The notes beneath the pieces were generated by a model, which was not told the origin of the DNA, searched no databases, and saw nothing but the letters and a program-made list of their open reading frames with translations. Below, in pieces: positions 52,520-61,345 of a DNA stretch of 64,000 bases. The position numbers and the translations under genes were made by a program. Origin of the DNA: CAUZIZ01 sp965218775 (GTDB taxonomy: Bacteria > Acidobacteriota > UBA6911 > RPQK01 > JAJDTT01); NCBI GenBank assembly GCA_965218775.1, contig CBDCLS010000006.1, positions 1,116,001 to 1,180,000 of the forward strand, read 5' to 3'. Numbering within the stretch: position 1 is the first letter of the stretch; each line of letters begins with the position of its first letter.

Positions 52520-55201
52520 TTATTTCCCCGTCGGCACCAGGCGCTTGACCTCTTCAGACCAGTTCACGCCGACGATTAGCTGAGATCCTGCGGAGGCATG
52601 CTCTTCGACGTCCTTTAGCATCAAGAAACGCTCTCCATGCGGGTCAATGTCGTAGTTTCGACCCGCTGCCACACCGTAGCTTCCCGTGAACAACACCTGG
52701 GGACTGACCGCCTTGAAAGTGGGCTCGGTTTCGACACGGACTACCATCATGTCCTCTCCGCTTCGATAAAACAGCTCTCGCCCGCCGGGTGCCCACAGGG
52801 GCGAGACGTCCCCATTTGGCGAGACCTGCCACTTTCCTTCGTCCACCTTGGGGAAGGGCCGAACATAGACCTCATGGCGCCCCGTCTCATTGGAACGATA
52901 GGCTATCCACCTACCATCCGGCGAGAGGGCTGGACGGCCTTCCTCGTAGGGCTCTTGAAGGAGCAGCTTCGCAGTGGGCTCAGCACCCAGGGATAGCATG
53001 CCAATATTGATTCCCCCTCCGGACTGGGGTTCCCATTGTCCGAAAACCAGCCTCTTTCCATCCCGCGAGAAGGAGTGAGGCTCCTGCCTACTTGCGAGAG
53101 TTTTGAGGAGCTCAACCTGACCCGTACCGTCGGCCTTCTTCCAGAAGAGATCGCCCTGTGCTCCCTGGCGGCTGGACTGGAACACCAGTCGCTGACCATC
53201 TGGCGTCCACACCGGGTAATCGTCAACAGCTGGATCGAAGGTGAACCGACTGAGTGTTTCTCGGGACAGATCATAGATCCAGATCTCGCCCTCACCTTCC
53301 GACCCACCGATAACCACGGCTGCGCGCTTTCCATCTGGCGAGATCCGGGGAAAACGGTAAAAGTGCGGCTCTGCAGCCAAGGGTTCCTCCTGCCCCTCCC
53401 GATCCACCCAGACCATGCGCCTGGAAGAAGTTGGGCCTCCACCGGGCAGATAAACAAGAGTTCCGGTCCGTGAGAGATCGAACTGGGCCTCGGAGGCATC
53501 TGGCCGCGTCCTAACGCCTTCCAAGATCGGAACCGGTGAGTCTGTCAGCTCCAGCCGATCGAGATCAAAAGGTGCCGCAAAGAGGGTGGCCTCTCGCATG
53601 AACACCAGGTGTCCCGTGGGGAGATAGCGGCCACAGTAACCGCCTTGCTGAAGGACTCTTCTTTCGCCGGTCTCCAAAGACTGGACTACAAGGTTCCAGG
53701 GGTTCCCCGCGCCACCGGCACTGAAAAGCACCCATTCGCCGCCCGGCAGAACCTGAGGAGATCGATGGCCAACCTCGCCCTTTTCTCTGTCCGGGACTGT
53801 AACCTCTTCGGGCATGCCGCCAGCGGCGGCAACTCGTGACAGGCCAGCCATAACTGATCGACCAAAGACGATGGTGTCATCGGCAGCCCAGCTCGCCCCT
53901 TCCATCCCCATGGATGACACACCACACAAAGTCCGCGGCGTCCCACCCGAGAAGGCGACCTTTTTGAGCTTCTCACTGGCGCCGAATCCCACCCACTGAC
54001 CATCGGGAGAGAAGAAAGGGCTGTGTGCCCCTTCGGTTCCAGGCAGAAGCCTGCCTTCCAACTCATCGAGGGCTCGCACATAGAGGTTGGTCCCTTGGGA
54101 TTCTGTGACCGCGTAGGCCAGGCGCTTGCCGTCGGGAGAGATGGCCATGGCGGGGCTAGGATTTGTAAGCAGCGATTGGTCGGGGGACAAACCGAGACGA
54201 AATCGAATCGGGGTTGGTTCTACTGGATCGGTTGCCTGCCACTGCCAGAGCAGTGAAAGCAAAAATGCGACGATCGACAGTCCAGCAATCCCCCAGGGAA
54301 GAATCCGGGACACCGATCTTTCCACGTCGGGTGCTGTTTCGAAGGAATCCTCGCTGCCAGACGCCAGCTCAGCCAGATCAGTCCCCACCTCATGGACGGA
54401 CTGGTAGCGTCGGTCCGGCTCTTTGGCCAGCATCTTTCTGACCGTGTGCCGAAGCAGTCCCGGTGCCTTGTCCAGATACTTGGTCACAGGGGCAGCGGCT
54501 TCATTGAGAACGGCATTGGCCGTCTCCACCGAGGAATCCTTCTGGAAGGGATGAACCCCCGTTAGCATCTCGTAGAGCACTACGCCGAAGGAGAAGATGT
54601 CAGAGCGAGCATCGATCTCTTGTCCTCGCAATTGCTCCGGGGGCATATAAGGCACGGTCCCGAGCGTGTCCCCCGTTCGGGTCAGGTTGGCGGTGAGGGT
54701 CTTTTCCTGACTGTCTCCTCCGTCCGCAGGAGTCAGCCGTTTGGCCAACCCAAAATCCAGGACCTTGATGTGCCCCTCGGGGGTGATCATGATGTTCGAG
54801 GGCTTGAGATCCCGATGGACGATGTTCTGCTTGTGGGCGGCTTCGAGGGCCTCGGCAATCTCGGTGGCCTTTTCGAGAGCGTCCGGTAGAGCAAGCGCGC
54901 CTTCTTCCAGCAGGTCCTTGAGCGTTTCGCCCTGGACATATTCCATCGAGATGAAGGAGTTGCCTTCCTCTTCCCCCACCTCATGAATGTGGCAAATATA
55001 GGCGTGGTCCAGCGCGGCCGCCGATTTGGCTTCCCGCAAAAAGCGCTTCCTGGCGGTTTCGTCTCCCTGCATCTCCTCGGTCAGGAATTTCAAAGCGACT
55101 TTGCGATCTAGCCTCGTGTCTTCCGCCAGATAGACTTCGCCCATACCGCCTTCGCCGAGCTTAGAGGTGATCTTGTAATGGGAGATGATCTGGCCTATCA
55201 A
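52520..55201 (-). CDS. Ser/Thr kinase with C-terminal TolB/WD40-like propeller
   Basis: An 893-residue membrane kinase. The PknB-type catalytic domain (about 8-275) is complete: GEGGMGEVYLAED, K38 in VALKFL, HRDLKPSN (D131), DFG (149-151), and GTVPYMPPEQLRG. One span follows (about 308-328, ILPWGIAGLSIVAFLLSLLW). The outer part (about 340-880) is a TolB-like propeller with repeated SPDGxxxAY and DGQRLVFQSS units. This architecture is frequent in Acidobacteriota, where it probably links an extracytoplasmic signal to phosphorylation. The end SEEVKRLVPTGK is shared with relics elsewhere in this window. Confidence 0.94.
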   Translation of the reverse strand: MIGQIISHYKITSKLGEGGMGEVYLAEDTRLDRKVALKFLTEEMQGDETARKRFLREAKSAAALDHAYICHIHEVGEEEGNSFISMEYVQGETLKDLLEEGALALPDALEKATEIAEALEAAHKQNIVHRDLKPSNIMITPEGHIKVLDFGLAKRLTPADGGDSQEKTLTANLTRTGDTLGTVPYMPPEQLRGQEIDARSDIFSFGVVLYEMLTGVHPFQKDSSVETANAVLNEAAAPVTKYLDKAPGLLRHTVRKMLAKEPDRRYQSVHEVGTDLAELASGSEDSFETAPDVERSVSRILPWGIAGLSIVAFLLSLLWQWQATDPVEPTPIRFRLGLSPDQSLLTNPSPAMAISPDGKRLAYAVTESQGTNLYVRALDELEGRLLPGTEGAHSPFFSPDGQWVGFGASEKLKKVAFSGGTPRTLCGVSSMGMEGASWAADDTIVFGRSVMAGLSRVAAAGGMPEEVTVPDREKGEVGHRSPQVLPGGEWVLFSAGGAGNPWNLVVQSLETGERRVLQQGGYCGRYLPTGHLVFMREATLFAAPFDLDRLELTDSPVPILEGVRTRPDASEAQFDLSRTGTLVYLPGGGPTSSRRMVWVDREGQEEPLAAEPHFYRFPRISPDGKRAAVVIGGSEGEGEIWIYDLSRETLSRFTFDPAVDDYPVWTPDGQRLVFQSSRQGAQGDLFWKKADGTGQVELLKTLASRQEPHSFSRDGKRLVFGQWEPQSGGGINIGMLSLGAEPTAKLLLQEPYEEGRPALSPDGRWIAYRSNETGRHEVYVRPFPKVDEGKWQVSPNGDVSPLWAPGGRELFYRSGEDMMVVRVETEPTFKAVSPQVLFTGSYGVAAGRNYDIDPHGERFLMLKDVEEHASAGSQLIVGVNWSEEVKRLVPTGK

Positions 55202-55932
55202 CGAGCCTCCAAGCAGTAGGGGAGCCTTTCTAGCGAATACTAGAGACTTGGGTCGGGAAGGGCAATCCCTGGGGAGGGCCTATATAGAAATCGCAGTAAT
55301 AGGCGGAATTCAATCCGCTTTTCCGCTGACATTCGAAAGGTCGTTCGCTGCGAAGCTGGTCGTGCGCTTTGAAACTGCCATCCTCATCCTTGTTGCTTCG
55401 CAAAGGCGACCCTCTGCGCGGAATGACTGCTTACGGGCCCGTTAGCGGTCGTTCATTCGACGTTTCCGTGGAGAATCTGGATGGCGGCTTATAGGCGAAA
55501 GCGGCCGTTCGATTTCGATCAAATCGGACGCTGTCTGTAAGATCGGGTCCAGACCATCACACCTTATGTGTGTGCACCGAGCCCCGGTACTCGCTTTCCA
55601 CAAGCACCCCCAATTCGGAGGGGGTATCGGGGGTGTCAGGCCAACCGGAACATCGATCCTGTCCCGGTATGTTCCGGTAAGCCCGAGAGCCTGGATTCGG
55701 CTCCGGGCCCCGGGAACTGGGCATCGACGGATGGCTACGGGGAACCGGGACAAACGGGGAAGGTGGTGAATTGCGGCTGGTCTGACCACATCGTGCCCGG
55801 CACCATTATCCCCGGGGAGTTCGGCGCGTGCACGATCGCCGCCGTCCGAGTGACGGCCGATGGCTGCGAGGTGCTCAATACGCTCCCGAGGAAGTTCTAC
55901 GAGAGGTAGGAACCCTGGAATGGTCCCGAAGA
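55202..55932. other. Spacer with repeat and a possible gene remnant
   Basis: Positions about 55417-55550 carry the interspersed repeat in reverse orientation. Positions 55568-55909 hold a 113-codon frame whose second half (GYGEPGQTGKVVNCGW, IVPGTIIPGEFGACTIAAVR) looks like the end of a secreted protein. No start or family can be assigned. Confidence 0.4.
55417..55550 (-). repeat. Interspersed intergenic repeat, uninterrupted copy
   Basis: A copy without MITE. Read leftward it carries gacagcgtccgatttgatcg, tcgaacggccgctttcgcct, then gaacgaccgctaacgggcc. Copies broken by MITEs are at about 30946-31190 and 52017-52260, and further copies at about 60485-60775 and 63366-63500. It is not coding and contains several inverted blocks. 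Confidence 0.7.
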
Positions 55933-57024
55933 CTACTGAGGATCCTCGCAGCTGCAGGTCGCGACGCAGACGCCTATGGCGGTTACGGGTCGGGTCACAC
56001 AGGTCAAACCTGGGCCGCATTGGATGGAAGAAAACTCACCGGTTCCTTCGCAGAAGAGAACGTTCCCCGGCTGATCGGGATCGCAAATCTGCACTCCCGG
56101 AAAGATTTTTCTTCGAAAGTCATTGCAGTCAATGGGTCTAATGCAATGGACGTTGCCCAGCTCATCAGTATTGCAACACCGTTGGGAAAAGCCATCGCCG
56201 TCATTGTCATGGAAGCCAAACGTCTCAATGTTGCAATCCTCATCATAGTCGAACCGGTCGCAAAACTCCAAGCGACCCGGATGTCGGTCGGGGTCGTTGT
56301 CATCGCAGTCGCCTCCGCCACACTGAATACTGTCGTAGCCATCCCCGTCTACATCCGCGTCGCAGACATCGGTCTCCGGATCGCAGGGACGGGACACACA
56401 GCCCCATTCATTGGCGAGCAGGGAATCTGGATCGCAAGTTTCTCGGCTGCTAGAACAGGAAGGGACATCATCCTCCAAAGTAAACCCAATATCTTTACAA
56501 TCCCCGTCGCCCTGGCAAGTCCTAGCGGTCGACGAAAACGAGAACCACAGGAGGGTGTTTCCTCTGAAGCGGTACGTTGGTTCCCGCAACCGAGCATTGA
56601 ATGTTCGCGAGTCCTGGGTTATCTTAATATCCGAGTCAAACGAGATTTCCCAATTGTCGGGTGTCTCAAAGACACCTCCTTTCCCCTGAAGGAAGCGCAA
56701 TCCAATTGCGGCCAATCTCCCTGCGGGAAATCGCTCGGAGCAAGGGCCTGAGGAGCTACCGGTGTCCGAGAGACCAAGATACCTCCAGCACGGAGTCTCG
56801 GTGTGGACGAGACGCGTGTTTCGTTCGTCGGTGCGCTCCAAAGTTGTGAGCTCGGTCTCGAAGCGGCCCAAGAGGCCCACATCGATCACCACGAAGACCC
56901 GACTATCGGAGCGAATCCCGTCGTCGCCGACCGAGAGTCCAACCCTCACGTTCGCCAGGGTCTGACCGATCACGAGCCACGCCAGCAAGCAGAACAAACA
57001 AAAGCGAAAGGAGAAACGTTTCAT
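55933..57024 (-). CDS. Exported MopE-type metal-binding-motif protein
   Basis: I start at ATG 57024, after GGAGGTGGG; the frame extends upstream into the IS630 end but that part is not native. The 363-residue product has a signal peptide (MKRFSFRFCLFCLLAWLVIGQTLA). An N-terminal beta domain is followed by a Cys- and Asp-rich C-terminal part: DVDGDGYDSIQCGGGDCDDNDP, then PGRLEFCDRFDYDEDC. This is the putative metal-binding motif of MopE and related secreted proteins, probably Ca2+ or Cu binding with disulfides. The IS630 copy lies 28 bp upstream of the start codon and has probably separated the gene from its promoter. Confidence 0.82.
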   Translation of the reverse strand: MKRFSFRFCLFCLLAWLVIGQTLANVRVGLSVGDDGIRSDSRVFVVIDVGLLGRFETELTTLERTDERNTRLVHTETPCWRYLGLSDTGSSSGPCSERFPAGRLAAIGLRFLQGKGGVFETPDNWEISFDSDIKITQDSRTFNARLREPTYRFRGNTLLWFSFSSTARTCQGDGDCKDIGFTLEDDVPSCSSSRETCDPDSLLANEWGCVSRPCDPETDVCDADVDGDGYDSIQCGGGDCDDNDPDRHPGRLEFCDRFDYDEDCNIETFGFHDNDGDGFSQRCCNTDELGNVHCIRPIDCNDFRRKIFPGVQICDPDQPGNVLFCEGTGEFSSIQCGPGLTCVTRPVTAIGVCVATCSCEDPQ

Positions 57025-57052
57025 TATTTTCCCACCTCCGAGTTTCTTTCTA

Positions 57053-58282
57053 GTATATCGATTCATTAATACATTTACAATTGTAATGATCGATGGTATT
57101 CTGGTTTCGGAACCAGAATGGCCACAACTTCAAAACGTCCAAGACTGGTCTTGAGCGCTGAGCAACAATCTTTCTTGATGCAAACCGCCCAATCTCGCAG
57201 GCGACCCCAACGTGAGGTTCAACGTGCGCAAATCCTTCTACGTTATGCCCAGGGCCAGAAGATCACAGCCATTTCCCGCGCTTTGCGGGTCAGTCGCGTG
57301 GCGGTCTACAAGTGGGTCGATCGTGCCCTTGCCCTGGGAGCAGAGGCGGCGCTGAGCGATCAGTTTCATCGTCCTAAAGAACCCGTCATCACCGAGCAAG
57401 CCAAGGCTTGGGTGGTAAGCTTGGCCTGCACGAAACCCAAAGACCACGGTTATGCCGCCGAAATTTGGAGCCATCGTCAGTTGGCCAAACATGTGCGCGA
57501 GAACGCTCTGGCCCAGGGACATCCTAGTTTGAGTCGTGCTGCCAAGGCTACCGTACAGCGCATTCTTAAAAGCCAAACGTTGCAGCCGCATAAGGTAAAA
57601 TACTATATGGAGCGGCGGGACCCTGAATTTGATGAAAAAATGCGGGAAGTGCTTCTGGTTTACCAAGAAGTTGACCTGCAAAATAAAATCGCCCTGGCTG
57701 ACCCAGGTGCTCCTCCTGCCGTCGTCACCGTGTCGGTCGATGAAAAGCCTGGTCTTCAAGCCATTGCCAACACGGCCCCAGATTTGTCACCCCGACCGGG
57801 CCGACATCCACGATTGGGTCGTGACTCTGAATACAAAAGGATGGGGACCTTATCCATTCTCGCGGGTCTGGATTTACACGACGGTCACGTCACGGCCGAG
57901 GTCCATCCCCGGCACCGCAGCCGGGAGTTTATTCTCCTGTTAAAGGCGCTCGACGCTCATTATCCTCCGGGGGGCGTGATCCGCTTGGTCTTGGATAACC
58001 ATTCCTCTCATATTTCCAAAGAAACGATGTCGTGGTTGGCAACCAAGCCCAATCGTTTTCTCTACGTCCACACCCCCAAACACGGCTCCTGGCTCAATTT
58101 GGTAGAAACACTCTTTGGTAAAATGGCACGGACGTTCCTCAAACATATCCGCGTTGCCTCGCGCCAGGAACTCAAAGATCGAATCTTGCTGGGCATTGCC
58201 GAAATCAACGAAGCACCTGTCGTACACCGATGGAAGAAATTTGACGCCCTGAATACGTAAATGTATTAATGAATCGATATAC
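57053..58282 (+). mobile_element. Complete IS630-family element, 1230 bp
   Basis: Inverted repeats of 29 bp including the flank lie at 57050-57078 and 58257-58285 (tatatcgattcattaatac ... ). A TA direct repeat at 57051-57052 and 58283-58284 is the expected IS630 target duplication. One intact transposase gene is inside. It is probably recent and may be active. Confidence 0.92.
57118..58260 (+). CDS. IS630-family transposase
   Basis: A 380-residue transposase with an N-terminal helix-turn-helix (QRAQILLRYAQGQKITAISRALRVSRVAVYKWV) and a DDE domain: D208 in VSVDEKPGLQA, D293 in LVLDNHSSHIS and E330 in GSWLNLVETLFGKM, a DD36E arrangement. The stop is inside the right inverted end. No frameshift is needed, unlike many IS630 members. 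Confidence 0.95.
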   Translation: MATTSKRPRLVLSAEQQSFLMQTAQSRRRPQREVQRAQILLRYAQGQKITAISRALRVSRVAVYKWVDRALALGAEAALSDQFHRPKEPVITEQAKAWVVSLACTKPKDHGYAAEIWSHRQLAKHVRENALAQGHPSLSRAAKATVQRILKSQTLQPHKVKYYMERRDPEFDEKMREVLLVYQEVDLQNKIALADPGAPPAVVTVSVDEKPGLQAIANTAPDLSPRPGRHPRLGRDSEYKRMGTLSILAGLDLHDGHVTAEVHPRHRSREFILLLKALDAHYPPGGVIRLVLDNHSSHISKETMSWLATKPNRFLYVHTPKHGSWLNLVETLFGKMARTFLKHIRVASRQELKDRILLGIAEINEAPVVHRWKKFDALNT

Positions 58283-58372
58283 TAGTAGCCCCAATGTCCC
58301 TCCTGAGGTAGTTTGGACCTTCCGGGAGGAACACACAAGTTCACAGCGACTCGTATACCGAGGAGGTGTCAT

Positions 58373-59095
58373 TTGAGGACTGAATTCATTATGGCCATGG
58401 CCCTGGTGCTGGCTTGCCCAGCCCTAATTGCAGGTCCGCCCACGCCATTCCACCATTTCGCTCAGATCGGGGACGGCGGAGGCGTTCGAACCGTCTTCCT
58501 GATTCTCAACCCCAACCCCGACGCCATCACCATCGAGCTGAGCCTCTTCTCCGGGAATCCCGGGGTGCCCCTGGAGCTGACGGTGGGCGGGTCGTCCACG
58601 TCCAATTTCGAGGGACAGGTTCCCGGCGGCGGCACCTTCCGCCTGGAGACCGCAGGGACCGCGCCTCAAGCGGTGGCGGGCTGGGCCAGCCTCGTGGCCA
58701 GCCGTCCCGTGGGAGCGCAGGTCCTCTTCGAAATCACCACCGACGGCTCGCTGGTGACCCAGGCAGCCGTGGAGTCGAATCCCCCCCTGAGGCGCTCGGA
58801 TGTCTTTGTCGACACTTCTCCGGCGAGCCGGACCGGGATCGCCCTGGCCAACCTGAGCGCCATCACGACCATCCGTGTGGTCCTGACCCTGAGGAGAGCT
58901 GACGGCGAGGCCGTCGACACCGTCGATCTCATCCTGGCGCCCCGGGGGCATCGAGCCATCTTCCTGGACGAGCTCTTTCCTGGAGCGGGGACGATCCGTG
59001 GCTCCCTCCGGATCACGGCCTCGGGGAGAGTGGCCATCATTACGTTGCAACAGTCGGGTCTCGTCCTGGGAACACTGCCACCCGTGGCTCTGTAG
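58373..59095 (+). CDS. Exported beta-sandwich protein of unknown function
   Basis: I choose TTG 58373 because GAGGAGGTG lies 6-7 nt before it, and it opens a signal peptide (MRTEFIMAMALVLACPALIA). The 240-residue protein starts with FHHFAQIGDGGGVRTVFLILNPN, then repeated beta strands, GGGTFRLET and a second half ending RGSLRITASGRVAIITLQQSG. This HFAxGGGxxTxxxLxNP type is common in secreted proteins of Acidobacteriota and Myxococcota, function unknown. It forms a likely operon with the next gene (12-bp gap). The IS630 element ends 90 bp upstream. Confidence 0.65.
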   Translation: MRTEFIMAMALVLACPALIAGPPTPFHHFAQIGDGGGVRTVFLILNPNPDAITIELSLFSGNPGVPLELTVGGSSTSNFEGQVPGGGTFRLETAGTAPQAVAGWASLVASRPVGAQVLFEITTDGSLVTQAAVESNPPLRRSDVFVDTSPASRTGIALANLSAITTIRVVLTLRRADGEAVDTVDLILAPRGHRAIFLDELFPGAGTIRGSLRITASGRVAIITLQQSGLVLGTLPPVAL

Positions 59096-59107
59096 GGAAA
59101 GGAAGCC

Positions 59108-59815
59108 ATGCACCGAAAAATCCTCGTCTTTACAATTCTTCTGGCCTGCGGGCCATCACTCACAGCCCAGAGCACCTTTGTGGACCGCGTGGATCAGGTC
59201 ACCTGGCTCCTGATCCCGGTCCTGACCACCATCGATCCCAACCTGGCGGGGACGATCAACGGATCCCTCACGATCCTCCAGGTCCTGGATGCGACCCCCG
59301 AGGGTCAGCAAGTTCGGGACCGGCAGAGCGGCATGATTCGATCTCTTTTGGAGCAGCTCCTGGAGACGAAAGCTGTGGCGCCGGAGTCGGATGAGGCGGA
59401 CGCCGTCATGGATGCCCTGGAGCTGGTCCGGAAGCTCGAGGGCAGCGTCTTCCAAGATGCAGTGGAAGAGAACTTCCAGGATGTCCCCATCAAGGTCCCC
59501 GAGCCAGCCGAGAGCTGTACGGTGGAGATTCTGGACGGCTTTGAAGATCGGGTCGTGAGCCGCATCGAACTGGAAGACCGTCAGTTTCTCTTCGCCAAGG
59601 CCGGGGAAGAGGGAGGCGAGTATCAATGGGACGTCACCTCGGAAGGGAGAGCTCCCGGCTCCTTCTTCCTGACCATCGACGATGAGGGCAAAGTCGTGGG
59701 GATCTTCGAAGGCAAGCCCGAGAGGCGGGGAAGCCTGCTCCTGACGGTGACCTTTACCTCCAACGACCAGGAACGCCAGTGCGACGACTTCGTTGAGATC
59801 ACCTTCGGGCCGTAG
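59108..59815 (+). CDS. Exported protein of unknown function
   Basis: A 235-residue protein with AAAGGAAG upstream of ATG 59108 and a signal peptide (MHRKILVFTILLACGPSLTAQ). A helical N-terminal half (STFVDRVDQVTWLLIPVL ... LLEQLLE) is followed by a beta-rich C-terminal domain (SCTVEILDGFEDRVVS ... GSLLLTVTF) that looks immunoglobulin-like and may bind a ligand. No family is recognised. It lies 12 bp after the preceding secreted gene and is probably co-transcribed with it. Confidence 0.6.
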   Translation: MHRKILVFTILLACGPSLTAQSTFVDRVDQVTWLLIPVLTTIDPNLAGTINGSLTILQVLDATPEGQQVRDRQSGMIRSLLEQLLETKAVAPESDEADAVMDALELVRKLEGSVFQDAVEENFQDVPIKVPEPAESCTVEILDGFEDRVVSRIELEDRQFLFAKAGEEGGEYQWDVTSEGRAPGSFFLTIDDEGKVVGIFEGKPERRGSLLLTVTFTSNDQERQCDDFVEITFGP

Positions 59816-60905
59816 ATGGCCGAGACACCCGCGAGTTGAAACTCGTGTCCTCGCCTTCACCTTGACGGTTTCATCGCCCCGGCCGGTCACAGACCGGTCG
59901 AAGCCATGCGAGTTTCCTGAAATGATCCAGGCTAACCCTCTCCCAGATGGATCGAGACCAGACCCTCGACGTTTCCGAAGTGAGTGTCGTACGTGGCCAG
60001 CTCTGTCCCGGTCTCCATGGCCTGGGCGGCGACCCACATGTCATTGCTAGGAATGATCTGGATCGGCTGCTCGTCGACCTGCCTGGGAATTTTGATCAAA
60101 ACCTCCAGGCCCTGGGTACAGATAAGGTTTATCGGTGGCGCAGCTGGCAGAAGGAATCAAGGCCGCGCTGGACCTCCGATGAGTAGCGGGGCGATTCGCC
60201 ACCGAAGAGTGGCCGCCTCGTCGCCGTAGAAAATTGTTGATGCGGTTGGTGGCTGAGGTCTCCGGCCGCAGAAAACTTTGGGATGTCATCCTCGGAAGAT
60301 CGAGGAATAGGAATCGAGGCTCGAGGGGCTAGATCAGCTCGTAGGTTGGTGGCGTCGGCGACATTCCCTACTGGAAACGATCCCAGGGCCAAAACGACGA
60401 AGTCGGTTGGGTCTTGGACCGGTTCGAAGCCGCGCACCTGCCGCTCTGACTCCGAATTGTTGGTAGGCGACAACCTGGTCTGCGCGTAATGACTGCTCTT
60501 GGGCCGTTCGCGGTATCTCATTCGGCGTTTCCGCTGGAAATTTGAATGTCCGCTTTTAGGCGTTACCAGCCCTTCGTTCAGACGTTTCCAGGCAAGATCT
60601 GACCGGCAGCTTGTAGGCGTTTCCGGTCTCTCGATGGCGATCAAATCCGACGGGCGGCTTCCGCCTACAACCGGTCACTCAGATCTTGCCCGGAAACGTC
60701 TGAACGAAGGGCTGGTAACACCTACAAGCCGCCATTCAAATCCTTCCAGAAAGCGTCGAACGAACGACCGCAAAGGCACCATAAGCGGAGATCGAGTTGA
60801 ACCTGAATGGTGTTCCTATTCGCCCGCGAGAGCTTCAAGTTGTACCAATAGGTCCGGAAGTTCCAGTCGATTCACACCAAGCAACCCTACAATACGGAGG
60901 TCCAG
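59816..60905. other. Spacer with PIN relic and interspersed repeats
   Basis: A PIN-domain tail is at 59932-60105 (leftward). From about 60480 to 60790 several units of the interspersed repeat occur in both orientations. From 60790 to 60905 the DNA matches the 3' flank of the intact kinase gene. No intact gene is seen. Confidence 0.5.
59932..60105 (-). pseudogene. PIN-domain toxin C-terminal remnant
   Basis: The leftward frame reads NDMWVAAQAMETGTELATYDTHFGN-type sequence, then VEGLVSIHLGEG and a stop at 59932-59934. D in NDMW and D in YDTHF sit where VapC-like PIN RNases have their third and fourth acidic residues. The N-terminal acidic residues and any antitoxin gene are missing, so it should be inactive. 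Confidence 0.55.
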
Positions 60906-61315
60906 TTACTCCCCCGTCGGCACGAGGCGCTTGAGTTCTTCGAACCAGTTGAGAACGACATGTAGCTCCGTCAGCTCCTCCCTGCGCCATTTGACCATTG
61001 CAAACCTCTGCCCGTCGTCGGGTGAAATGTCGTAATTCATCGGTAAGTAGAAGGTGGCGGGCCACTGGAACAGGACCTGTGGAGTTTGCACCTCAAAGGT
61101 CGGCTCGGTCTGAACGGGAACCACCATGATGTTATCGCCGTTACGATAGAAGAGCTCTTTCCCGCTAGGAGCCCACACTGGCGCCACTCCCCCTCCATTA
61201 GACATCTAAACGATCCTGCCCGGTTCGGGGAAGGAGGTGACGTAAGCCTCTGCTCTGGAGGACCGATTGGAGGTAAAGGCTATCCAGCGTCCGTCGGTGA
61301 GGAAATCGCCCCGCA
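60906..61315 (-). pseudogene. Propeller-kinase C-terminal remnant with internal stop
   Basis: The last ~135 codons of a kinase-propeller gene survive. The in-frame order is DGRWIAFTSNRSS, EAYVTSFPEPGRIV, TAG (61206-61208), then GGVAPVWAPSGKELFYR ... NWFEELKRLVPTGE. The same blades are in the intact kinase at 52520-55201 (GDVSPLWAPGGRELFYRSGED). Both an internal stop and the missing body mark it as dead. Confidence 0.78.
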
Positions 61316-61345
61316 GTCATAATTTGGTGCCGGGCGGTCTCGCAC

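Noticed and set aside
52520..55201. Kinase and neighbouring genes as a defence island
   Set aside because: The kinase is an ordinary propeller-type sensor kinase and no nuclease, helicase or other defence gene lies beside it.
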